A DNA stretch of 30,640 bases, from positions 1 through 30,640 of the forward strand of contig JBHHUS010000022.1 of the NCBI GenBank assembly GCA_046861615.1, read 5' to 3'. Positions 24,140 to 30,640 of the stretch are shown piece by piece (position 1 is the first letter of the stretch; each line of letters opens with the position of its first letter). The notes under the pieces were generated by a model. It saw only the letters and a list, made by a program, of their open reading frames with translations, was not told where the DNA came from and ran no database searches. Source of the DNA: CAZNUM01 sp046861615. Its GTDB lineage: Bacteria > Fidelibacterota > Marinisomatia > Marinisomatales > TCS55. Position numbers and translations under genes: made by a program.

Positions 24140-26134
24140 CTATTCCAACATTCGTTGGATAATTTCACGGTATTCTTGAAGTTTCCCTGTAATCAGTGCG
24201 ATATTGTGAGCGCCCAGACTTCGGTCCGCCGTAATCCTGTCGACGCCATACCGGATTTGATCCAGCACTTCTTTATTCTTGGCGTACAGAACTGCTGATG
24301 TATCATTAGATAAATTCATAGTCAGTTCACTCAGAACCTGGCTGGTTTGTGATTGCCATTCATCTAGCAAATCTACATAACTCTCTTCGTGGCATTGGGC
24401 ACAATCAACACCCATGGCTTTCCGAACCGGGGATTCATCACCCCCGTGGCAGGAGCGGCACTCCACTTCCTCAGTTGACATCACATCTGGTTGAACCGCG
24501 GAGGCAAAATCAACCGTTCCACTATACACCTGGGCTTGGAGGGAATGACAATCTTCACAGGCCACAGTTTCCTGGGTATGATGGCATTGCAGGCATTCGC
24601 GCTTGGAAATAATCGTTTCGCCGTGCCGTTGATAGTTGGAATGACATTTGGTGCAGGGAAGTCCCTGTTCAACAATATGAATACTGTGGGGGAATTGTAT
24701 TCCAAATGCTGATACTGTAATCTCCTCCTGGCCATAGTGGCAATTCTTACACTGGGAGGGAATCATTTCGCTGTAAACAGACATATCAGGGAATTTTTTA
24801 TCGCTCCCGACTTCGACCATAGTCTTATTTATGGAATCAGCCGCTTCCGTCAGCAGACGATCAGAGAAGGCCACATTATGAACAATATTCCCGCGCTTGA
24901 CAAGTTGATAATTAAAAACTGCCTTTTCCAGGGTTTGATTAGCTTTGAAAAGCGATTCACGGGAGCTGCCAGCTTTAGAAATAATCTCTTTGGCCGCCTG
25001 AATTTGCTGCCCGATGGTGTTCACCTTCTTCTGCATGATTTCTTCCCAACGGCGATACAGCTTAGCATAGCCCTTACCATGGCACCGTTCGCAGGATTCT
25101 CCCTTGGCAATCGTAGCCTGGCTTAAACCGGCAACACCACCTTCGTATTTATGAAAGATGTGGCAGGCCTTACAATTTAAACCGGCCTCGAACATGGGGT
25201 TCGGTTGATCAAAATCACCATGAGCACTTTTACCAATGAAAAGGGTCAGTTGTTCAATGTGTTGAGATTCGTGGCAACTGTTACAATCCGGCTCAATATC
25301 TGCTGTCCGGGCAACGGACTTATGCTGGATGACCAGATGACAGGTCTGGCACTCTACCTTGTGGTCAGTTACATGTTTTTTGTGAATGAAATCCACCTCA
25401 TCGAAACGGTTAATTACCGCCACGACTGCATGACAGGAGCTACAACGTTCTTTGGGAGCAACACCATCACCAACTTGCATTCCACCATGGCATTTTTGGC
25501 AATCAACCTGGTTTCTTTTCACAAAGGTATGGTCATATTTTACGTTAGTGCTGTTTTCTGTTAGGACCGGTGCTTCATGGCATTGTGTGCAATCATTGAT
25601 TGGTTTGGTGATATCTGACTTTTTAAAATGACATAAGAAACAGGTGGATTCCGTAACTGAAATGTGTTCACCCTGAACGATCTGAGAATGACAACTGGTG
25701 CAACGCAGATTTTTCCCGCGACGCAGTTTCGTCAAGTGTGGTTTATGGTTAAAAATGATTTCTTCCTTAAACAAAACTTTTCCTTTTAACAATCGTTCAG
25801 AATGACAACCAGAGCGTAAACAGCTTTCATCGGTGATTTCAGCCCAGGGTTTGCTTTTTTTATATATACCCGTCATGTAATTAACTACCATAGACAAGGC
25901 TGTAAATTTCCCCTTCATCTTCGACTTGAATCCTGGTGCAAAATGGCAGTCGGTACAGGTTATATCCCGATGGGCAGAAGCTTGCCAGGTCTGAAAGTAT
26001 GGCTCCATAAAATGACAGGTAGTACAAAAACCGGGGCGTGAAGTATATTCAATTGTGCTCCACAATAGAACAATCAATACCAAGACTGCAACCAGAGTAA
26101 TGAAGGCTAATTTTTTAATCGATTTTTGGATCAT
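24140..26134 (-). CDS. 18-heme cytochrome with NapC/NirT-like N-terminal part
   Basis: A 664-residue protein from ATG 26134, which has GGGGGA seven bases ahead (a GTG at 26152 in the same frame is less likely). One membrane anchor (about 5-27) leads into FCTTCHFMEPY and CTDCHFAPGF, the first two hemes of NapC/NrfH-type quinol dehydrogenases, including the Met after the first motif. The third is CLRSGCH, a CX4CH motif. Fifteen more CxxCH follow, 18 in all. Two helical heme-free stretches (about 365-460 and the last 80 residues) contain KRGNIVHN and ADRSLGAHN. Typical NapC proteins are about 200 residues with four hemes, so this one looks like a quinol oxidase fused to its own long periplasmic wire. 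No catalytic site is recognised. Confidence 0.85.
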   Translation of the reverse strand: MIQKSIKKLAFITLVAVLVLIVLLWSTIEYTSRPGFCTTCHFMEPYFQTWQASAHRDITCTDCHFAPGFKSKMKGKFTALSMVVNYMTGIYKKSKPWAEITDESCLRSGCHSERLLKGKVLFKEEIIFNHKPHLTKLRRGKNLRCTSCHSQIVQGEHISVTESTCFLCHFKKSDITKPINDCTQCHEAPVLTENSTNVKYDHTFVKRNQVDCQKCHGGMQVGDGVAPKERCSSCHAVVAVINRFDEVDFIHKKHVTDHKVECQTCHLVIQHKSVARTADIEPDCNSCHESQHIEQLTLFIGKSAHGDFDQPNPMFEAGLNCKACHIFHKYEGGVAGLSQATIAKGESCERCHGKGYAKLYRRWEEIMQKKVNTIGQQIQAAKEIISKAGSSRESLFKANQTLEKAVFNYQLVKRGNIVHNVAFSDRLLTEAADSINKTMVEVGSDKKFPDMSVYSEMIPSQCKNCHYGQEEITVSAFGIQFPHSIHIVEQGLPCTKCHSNYQRHGETIISKRECLQCHHTQETVACEDCHSLQAQVYSGTVDFASAVQPDVMSTEEVECRSCHGGDESPVRKAMGVDCAQCHEESYVDLLDEWQSQTSQVLSELTMNLSNDTSAVLYAKNKEVLDQIRYGVDRITADRSLGAHNIALITGKLQEYREIIQRMLE

Positions 26135-26166
26135 CAATCCCCCGTAATCCACAAAATCCTGGAGAC

Positions 26167-26201
26167 TACAAAATTAAATTTTGTAACAGTTGGATTTTAT
26201 A
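26167..26201 (-). promoter_or_regulatory. Palindromic operator and -10-like element before the 18-heme gene
   Basis: TACAAAATTAAATTTTGTA (26167-26185) is a perfect 9+1+9 inverted repeat. On the minus strand a TATAAAAT box (26201-26194) lies nine bases before it, so the palindrome would cover the transcription start, the usual position for a repressor site. It lies 32 bases before the ATG at 26134 in the longest (178 bp) intergenic gap of the cluster. The Rrf2-type regulator of the same cluster is a candidate binder, by position only. Confidence 0.5.
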
Positions 26202-26330
26202 CTCTTAGAATAGGACCTATTGGCTATTCCTGATTTTAATTGCTGCTTTTTGGTGAGCCTTGACTTGCCCCCGGTTTTCATCCTGTAACCAGAAATCTAA
26301 CAGGGTAACATATCTGACCGAGAAATGCTT

Positions 26331-26924
26331 TTATTTTGTTCTAAAACCCTCTGGAAAGTCATGGGCGATTTCTTTTAACCGACTGGCATAATTAAATGGT
26401 TTATAAGAAGGACTCTTTTCATTATGACATTTCAGACACGTCTTTTCATTGGGAATCATCAGGCCATAATCTGAAGCATTCACTTCACTATTGAATATCG
26501 CTTTCATGGTTTTCATGCTTTTGTATTTACTGCCCGGACCATGACAGGATTCACAGCCTACATTTTTCAGATTTTCCATTCGTTTGACTGCTTTTTTTCC
26601 TTCCCGGTCGTCCTCAGCCGGATTGTAAAAAGCGGCTTCCTTCAATTCATAACCACCGGCCCCATAACCAACCGTATGGCAGCCCAGACATTCCGGTGAT
26701 TCGGAAGGAGCTGTTTTTAACCCCCGCTCACTGGCAATCTTTTTAGCCGCGTCCGATAACAATGTTTCAAAAGCCTGAGCGTGTTTGGTCTCCTGCCATA
26801 CTTTGTACTGAGCTCCTTTTTTGGAGCTGGAATGGCAGGCCTTGCATTTATTTGTTCCGACATATTCGTATTGCTGTCCCCCAAGAAAACCAATCATTAA
26901 AAAAACAGGGAAAAGTTTTATCAT
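26331..26924 (-). CDS. Tetraheme cytochrome c554-like protein
   Basis: A 197-residue exported protein with a short leader (LFPVFLMIGFLGG) and a perfect GGAGGT ribosome site. Four CxxCH motifs (CKACH, CLGCH, CESCH, CLKCH) are embedded in the c554 pattern: YVGTNKCKACH, W..T.HA.AFETL, ECLGCHTVGYGAGGY, and GCESCHGPGSKYK. Cytochrome c554 of nitrifiers accepts electrons from hydroxylamine oxidoreductase, but homologues are common soluble carriers in anaerobes without it. No HAO-like gene is visible here, so a general shuttle between the b-complex and other cytochromes is the more cautious reading. Confidence 0.88.
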   Translation of the reverse strand: MIKLFPVFLMIGFLGGQQYEYVGTNKCKACHSSSKKGAQYKVWQETKHAQAFETLLSDAAKKIASERGLKTAPSESPECLGCHTVGYGAGGYELKEAAFYNPAEDDREGKKAVKRMENLKNVGCESCHGPGSKYKSMKTMKAIFNSEVNASDYGLMIPNEKTCLKCHNEKSPSYKPFNYASRLKEIAHDFPEGFRTK

Positions 26925-26937
26925 CTTATACCTCCAT

Positions 26938-28209
26938 TTATTTTTTTACGTCTTTGCTTCTGCGATCATAATCCTTGATCTTGAAATATAAAATTATCGC
27001 CAGGTAGGTGATTGTCAATGACAGAATAAACAGCCATTTACGGCGGGTGTCGTACTCATTCAGCGCTGCCAGAGAACCCTGTATGGCAGCCTGAGTAGAT
27101 TCAAACCCTTTCGCTGAGGTCTCCAGCATAAAATCCTTGTTAAAACTATGAATACTGGTGCGCGTTTGTATCAGCACCTTATGAGCCTCCTCCAGAGGGA
27201 AATACAGGTCCGAAACTTCCATTCCTTTTTGTTCCGCCCGGTTTACCAGTTCTTTAGCTGTAGTAATCTGGTTTTTTAAACTGTCGATGGTGTTGTAAAA
27301 CAAATCAGCTAAATCTTTGGGATTCCCTGTATTTTTATGACATTGAACACAGACAGCGCCATGTTCCCAGTTTAAATATTCATCTGTAGGTGCTTTTACA
27401 CCATGATTCCCGTGACAGACCTCGCACTGGCCAAAACCACGTTTTACAAAGATATTATTCAGATGGCTCTTCTGGAATAAGCGATAATTATTAATATGAC
27501 AAGTACCACAGACATCCGAAATATGAACCACATCCGGAGGTAAAGCGCCGTGGCTCCCATGGCAATTATTACAGGCCGGAGCACCAATACTCTGACGGTC
27601 CAGAAGTGCTTTACCATGAACCGAGGAACGATACTTAAAGTATTGATCGGTGGGAATTTTAAATTCAGCCATATAATCAACGTCGCTATGACACTGAGAA
27701 CAGGTGGAAGGAACACTCAGCGGATAAACGGAGGACCTGGGATCTTTCACCGGGAAAATACCATGCACACCGTGGCAATCAGTACAGACGGCCACTTTTT
27801 CCTTACCCTCCGCCAATAATTTTCCATGTTGACTGGTACGATATTTAGACAACTGATCCGTTTTAACAGAGGAGGAATACTGGCGCATGAAACTGGGGTC
27901 GGAGTGACAGGAACCACACAGTTCCGGCTGTTTCTTCCGTTCAATGTTTCCAATGAATGAAGAGTTATCCCACATAGCAGCATCGGCATCGTCCTGAGCA
28001 TCAATATCTCCGCCATGGCAATCAGCGCAACTCAATCCCACCTGCAAATGGACATCTTCCAACACCCGGGGAAACATTTGCTGGCCTTCCTCCCGATCCT
28101 CATCAATCAGTCTATGACAATCAATACAGGCATCAGTAGTGTGGGGAATATCTCCATAGCTAAAGTTTACCAGTACAAGCAGAAAAAATAAAATTTTCAA
28201 ATTTCTCAT
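26938..28209 (-). CDS. Tail-anchored nonaheme c-type cytochrome of the Rieske-b cluster
   Basis: A 423-residue protein. I chose ATG 28209, which overlaps the cytochrome b stop as ATGA; the longer start at 28224 adds five residues before the leader. A signal peptide (LKILFFLLVLVNFSYG) is followed by nine CxxCH motifs within about 310 residues, then a helical heme-free region with LIQTRTSIHSFNKDFM, and finally a C-terminal membrane helix (KWLFILSLTITYLAIILYF). The hemes should face the periplasm. Its coupling to cytochrome b suggests it takes the place of cytochrome c1 or f as electron acceptor of the Rieske protein; no monoheme c1-type gene is present between them. Confidence 0.87.
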   Translation of the reverse strand: MRNLKILFFLLVLVNFSYGDIPHTTDACIDCHRLIDEDREEGQQMFPRVLEDVHLQVGLSCADCHGGDIDAQDDADAAMWDNSSFIGNIERKKQPELCGSCHSDPSFMRQYSSSVKTDQLSKYRTSQHGKLLAEGKEKVAVCTDCHGVHGIFPVKDPRSSVYPLSVPSTCSQCHSDVDYMAEFKIPTDQYFKYRSSVHGKALLDRQSIGAPACNNCHGSHGALPPDVVHISDVCGTCHINNYRLFQKSHLNNIFVKRGFGQCEVCHGNHGVKAPTDEYLNWEHGAVCVQCHKNTGNPKDLADLFYNTIDSLKNQITTAKELVNRAEQKGMEVSDLYFPLEEAHKVLIQTRTSIHSFNKDFMLETSAKGFESTQAAIQGSLAALNEYDTRRKWLFILSLTITYLAIILYFKIKDYDRRSKDVKK

Positions 28210-29270
28210 GCCAGATACCCCCATAAAGTCATTAATACCATATACACGATTAAAACCACACCGATTACTTTCCAGAACATGGAGCGCTCACCCCGCCGGG
28301 CTCGCCGATCCAATAGTGGCACCAGAAACCAGAACAGGGCGCCAAAGGTAAACAGAATCAATCCGAATAATTCTCCCTCCACAAACCAGACATGACTGGG
28401 AATCAGCTTCAAGGTTTGGAAAATGAACATGAAATACCATTCCGGACGGATACCCGCTGGAGCCGAAGCCAGGGGGTCAGCTTTTACTCCCAGATCCCAG
28501 GGAAAGAAAACTGCCAGGAGAGCAATGACATTTAAAACAACCAGCCAAAGTAGCGCATCCCGCATGGCGAAATTGGGAAAAAAGGGCATATAACGGCGAT
28601 GTTCCTCAGGAATACTTTCCAATTCTGGTGGAATGCTCATACCCTGAAACTGCACCAACAATAAATGCACCCCTAATATCATTGTGAATATTGCCGGTAT
28701 CACGGCAACGTGAATTCCATAAAAGCGCGTCAATGTGGCACCAGTCACCTCATCTCCGGCTCTTAACAACCGCAGGAAAAATTCTCCAACAACCGGAATC
28801 GCCCCAAAAATATCAGACCCGACTTTTGTGGCAAAAAAGGATAATTCATTCCAGGGCAGCAGATAGCCGGAAAAGCCGAATCCCAAACCCAGGACCAACA
28901 GGATCATACCGGTAAACCAGGTTATTTCCCGCGGTTTCCGATAAGCTTTGGCAAAAAAGACCGTGAACATGTGCAGAAAAGCGAAAAAGAGAAACAGGTT
29001 GGAGGACCAGGCATGGACTTCCCGGACCAACCAGCCGTATGAAACTTTACTTACAATGAATTTAATGCTCTCAAAAGCAGTGGCTGCCCCTGGTTGATAG
29101 TATAGTAATAACAGAATTCCAGTAACAACCTGGACGCCAAAAAGAAAGAGCGAGACACCCCCCAGGTAGTACCAGATAGTGCCATAGAAGACCGGTACTT
29201 TTTTCTTGAAGGCAAACGCTTTTACGTTACTCAAATCCACCCGGTTTTCGATCCAGCTTGAAATACTCAT
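28206..29270 (-). CDS. Cytochrome b of a Rieske-cytochrome b complex
   Basis: A 354-residue membrane protein with about eight hydrophobic segments. Two pairs of heme-b ligands are seen: His in REVHAWSSNLFLFFAFLHMF and in FYGIHVAVIPAIFTMILGVHL. The quinol-oxidation loop has PEWY in GIRPEWYFMF. Both the b6-like and subunit-IV-like halves are in one chain, shorter than the 380-430 residues of mitochondrial and proteobacterial cytochrome b. No cysteine is found near the N-terminus, so the extra heme ci of b6f complexes is not predicted. The start overlaps the Rieske stop by one base (TGATG). It oxidises menaquinol or another quinol and pumps charge through a Q-cycle. Confidence 0.95.
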   Translation of the reverse strand: MSISSWIENRVDLSNVKAFAFKKKVPVFYGTIWYYLGGVSLFLFGVQVVTGILLLLYYQPGAATAFESIKFIVSKVSYGWLVREVHAWSSNLFLFFAFLHMFTVFFAKAYRKPREITWFTGMILLVLGLGFGFSGYLLPWNELSFFATKVGSDIFGAIPVVGEFFLRLLRAGDEVTGATLTRFYGIHVAVIPAIFTMILGVHLLLVQFQGMSIPPELESIPEEHRRYMPFFPNFAMRDALLWLVVLNVIALLAVFFPWDLGVKADPLASAPAGIRPEWYFMFIFQTLKLIPSHVWFVEGELFGLILFTFGALFWFLVPLLDRRARRGERSMFWKVIGVVLIVYMVLMTLWGYLA

Positions 29271-29731
29271 CAGGACAGCTCCTCAGTGGTAATTATTATT
29301 TTATCTTCTTTGACGACCACCGGATACTTAGTCAATGGCTTGGGTGGAGGACCGGATATATTTTTACCCTGAAGATCATATAAACCATTATGGCAGGCAC
29401 ACCAGATTTGCTCTGTATCGGATTTATATTGCACTATACAATCCAGATGGGTACAGGTGGCGCTCATCGCGCTGAAATTTCCATCTTTCTGACGCACAAT
29501 AATAACCGGTTTGCGCCCGAATCGAATGATTTTTGAAGAGCTGAAAGGAAACTCCTTCAAAGTACCGGCTTCAATACTATTTACATAAGTGACGGCAACT
29601 TTGGGTGGAATCAGGTACTTGAAAACCGGATAAATGAGACTTCCCAGCCATACAAATAAACCTGTCCCCAATAAAATATCGATAAAACGACGGCGACCGA
29701 TTTGTGGTTCGCCGCTGGTAGTCGCATTCAT
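29270..29731 (-). CDS. Rieske [2Fe-2S] protein
   Basis: A 153-residue protein from ATG 29731, nine bases after a GGGGGA ribosome site; an in-frame TTG at 29740 is a weaker alternative. IGRRRFIDILLG is followed by a hydrophobic segment and looks like a Tat-type signal anchor, as expected for Rieske subunits. Cluster boxes are CTHLDC and CACHNG, giving two Cys and two His ligands plus a Cys pair for the stabilising disulfide. The hinge region and GPPPKPL loop are typical. It carries electrons from quinol at cytochrome b to the next c-type heme. It starts the b-complex genes 82-92 bp after the Rrf2 gene. Confidence 0.95.
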   Translation of the reverse strand: MNATTSGEPQIGRRRFIDILLGTGLFVWLGSLIYPVFKYLIPPKVAVTYVNSIEAGTLKEFPFSSSKIIRFGRKPVIIVRQKDGNFSAMSATCTHLDCIVQYKSDTEQIWCACHNGLYDLQGKNISGPPPKPLTKYPVVVKEDKIIITTEELS

Positions 29732-29822
29732 TTCTGCCAATCCCCCTTTTTTACGAATTTACTTGACTAATACGATGACCAAATTTACGTAGAATCCTCC
29801 AATGTCACTGCACTATTTAAGA

Positions 29823-30308
29823 TTATGGTAACAATTCATCCTCATCCTTTTTTATCGTGCCGATCAGATCCTGTATCCCCGCAGCCCGCATGGCGGCTCT
29901 CTTTTCCATGGCCTTGTGGGCAACCGTTTTTAGATCCTTTGTTTCCAGGACCCGTTGAATCTGACGACTGATCTCCATCCACTCCTTGTGGAAGGGGCAG
30001 GGCTGTTCATCGGAACATAAATCCAGCCCGATTACACACCGTTCCTCTCCAGGACCATCAATTGCTTTAACAATTTGCCGGATATAGATCTGCTCCGCCG
30101 GCCGGGCCAGTTTGAAACCACCATTTCGTCCACGATAGGCTTTCAATATTCTCTGATTCGCCAGTGTCTGGGCAATTTTAGCCAGAAAAGGCTGGGGTAT
30201 ATTGTAGGCTTGTGCGATCTCACTTACCATTACTGGTTCTGGTGAATTTTTCTCCGCCAGATAGATCAAAGCCTGAATGGCATATTCAGCTGATTTGGAA
30301 TACAACAT
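29823..30308 (-). CDS. Rrf2-family transcriptional regulator with three cysteines
   Basis: A 161-residue regulator. The winged helix-turn-helix (about 1-80) has the family start SKSAEYAIQALIYLAE, then IAQAYNIPQPFLAKIAQ and RGRNGGFKLARP. A three-cysteine group C..C..C (ERCVIGLDLC and then EQPCPFH) sits where IscR and NsrR bind an iron-sulfur cluster, so it may sense nitric oxide, oxygen or redox state. The C-terminal tail is a basic/acidic helix. It lies two bases after a cytochrome gene and 82 bp before the first in-frame start of the Rieske gene, and most likely controls this cluster. Confidence 0.9.
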   Translation of the reverse strand: MLYSKSAEYAIQALIYLAEKNSPEPVMVSEIAQAYNIPQPFLAKIAQTLANQRILKAYRGRNGGFKLARPAEQIYIRQIVKAIDGPGEERCVIGLDLCSDEQPCPFHKEWMEISRQIQRVLETKDLKTVAHKAMEKRAAMRAAGIQDLIGTIKKDEDELLP

Positions 30309-30310
30309 TT

Positions 30311-30640
30311 TTACTTCTCCATCAACTCATTTTTAACAATCCATTGGTAAATCAACTCATAATCCCGGGGTTCCTCAAGAAACCGATACATCCACCCTGT
30401 TTCCGATTGGTCCGGTATCTCCGGACTTAAAACTTTCGTCAGCATGACACAATTCGGATTACCGACTTCAATCTGACTCAATACTTTCACACGCTCATAG
30501 CTCGTTAGAATAACACCGTAATGATTTACGTCTTCATTATGACAGCGTACGCAACTCCGTTCCAGGATTGGTTGTATGTGTTCCACATAAGTCACCTGGG
30601 AGGGGAGTGCCGGCTGCATACTCTTGTCGATTTCAGTGCA
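30311..30640 (-). CDS. Monoheme c-type cytochrome, 5' end outside window
   Basis: The reading frame stays open from its stop to the window edge, so the gene is cut. Visible are about 109 residues with one CxxCH (CVRCH) in the context YVEHIQPILERSCVRCHN, a pattern of small cytochromes often found attached to larger periplasmic or lipid-anchored proteins. The first codon visible is Cys, which could be a lipobox cysteine; an ATG at 30619 is internal if so. It ends two bases before the Rrf2 start, so the two are cotranscribed. Confidence 0.65.
   Translation of the reverse strand, partial: CTEIDKSMQPALPSQVTYVEHIQPILERSCVRCHNEDVNHYGVILTSYERVKVLSQIEVGNPNCVMLTKVLSPEIPDQSETGWMYRFLEEPRDYELIYQWIVKNELMEK

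Noticed and set aside
25205..25564. Plus-strand open frames of 80-130 codons across the minus-strand cytochrome genes
   Set aside because: They mirror the conserved cytochrome frames on the other strand and show no protein family features.
24140..26924. Ammonia- or hydroxylamine-oxidation locus, suggested by the c554-like gene
   Set aside because: No hydroxylamine oxidoreductase-type gene or P460 motif is visible; c554-like proteins are common outside nitrifiers.
29741..29822. A TAnnTTTG-like Bacteroidetes promoter before the Rieske gene
   Set aside because: TAAATTTG is present on the minus strand but the matching TTG element is only 12 bases away, too close for the known consensus.
1..30640. 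CRISPR array, insertion sequence or integrase
   Set aside because: I saw no regularly spaced repeats, no transposase or recombinase domain, and no pair of terminal inverted repeats.

Overview
The window reads as a chromosomal segment of a Gram-negative bacterium, most likely from the FCB superphylum (Calditrichota, Neomarinimicrobiota or Ignavibacteria-like). The reasons are a TonB-dependent receptor with an N-terminal carboxypeptidase-regulatory-like domain, other outer-membrane barrels, a sigma-54 two-component system and a very large set of multiheme c-type cytochromes. The phylum is inferred from gene content only. I counted about 71 c-heme attachment motifs: 30 in the left cytochrome cluster, 40 in the right cluster (one of them in a gene cut by the window edge) and one in a histidine kinase.

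Left part (1-3363): the end of a tRNA-Val, a shortened GIY-YIG gene, a DUF4143-type ATPase, a DUF3228-like protein, galE, and a deoxynucleoside kinase gene reduced to its first third. Signalling block (3700-8736): two membrane histidine kinases, the first with a CxxCH heme motif in its extracytoplasmic sensor, and an NtrC-class response regulator, all translationally overlapped. Regulatory gap (8737-9007): AT-rich inverted repeats, a perfect 20-bp palindrome and directly next to it a near-consensus sigma-54 promoter. Left cytochrome cluster (9008-14022): a 9-heme putative lipoprotein with an Ig-like domain, an outer-membrane beta-barrel, a 12-heme periplasmic cytochrome and a 9-heme cytochrome with CX4CH motifs. 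This looks like a porin-cytochrome conduit that moves electrons across the outer membrane, under the control of the adjacent redox-sensing system.

Middle part (14145-21324): a small cysteine-rich protein, a barrel protein behind a Fur-like box, HNH and Fic genes next to a CAT-anticodon tRNA, an SRAP/YedK protein, a TonB-dependent receptor and a strong bidirectional terminator.

Right cytochrome cluster (21391-30640, all minus strand). In transcription order: the end of a monoheme cytochrome, an Rrf2 regulator with three cysteines, Rieske protein, cytochrome b, a 9-heme tail-anchored cytochrome, a tetraheme c554-like protein, an 18-heme protein with a NapC/NirT-like start, an 8-heme membrane-anchored cytochrome, a Tat-exported 4x[4Fe-4S] ferredoxin and an NrfD-type membrane subunit. 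These look like two or three quinol-interacting complexes at the inner membrane. My working model is that the right cluster takes electrons from the quinone pool to periplasmic cytochromes, or the reverse, and the left cluster carries them through the outer membrane. No terminal reductase, molybdopterin enzyme or cytochrome maturation gene is visible here.
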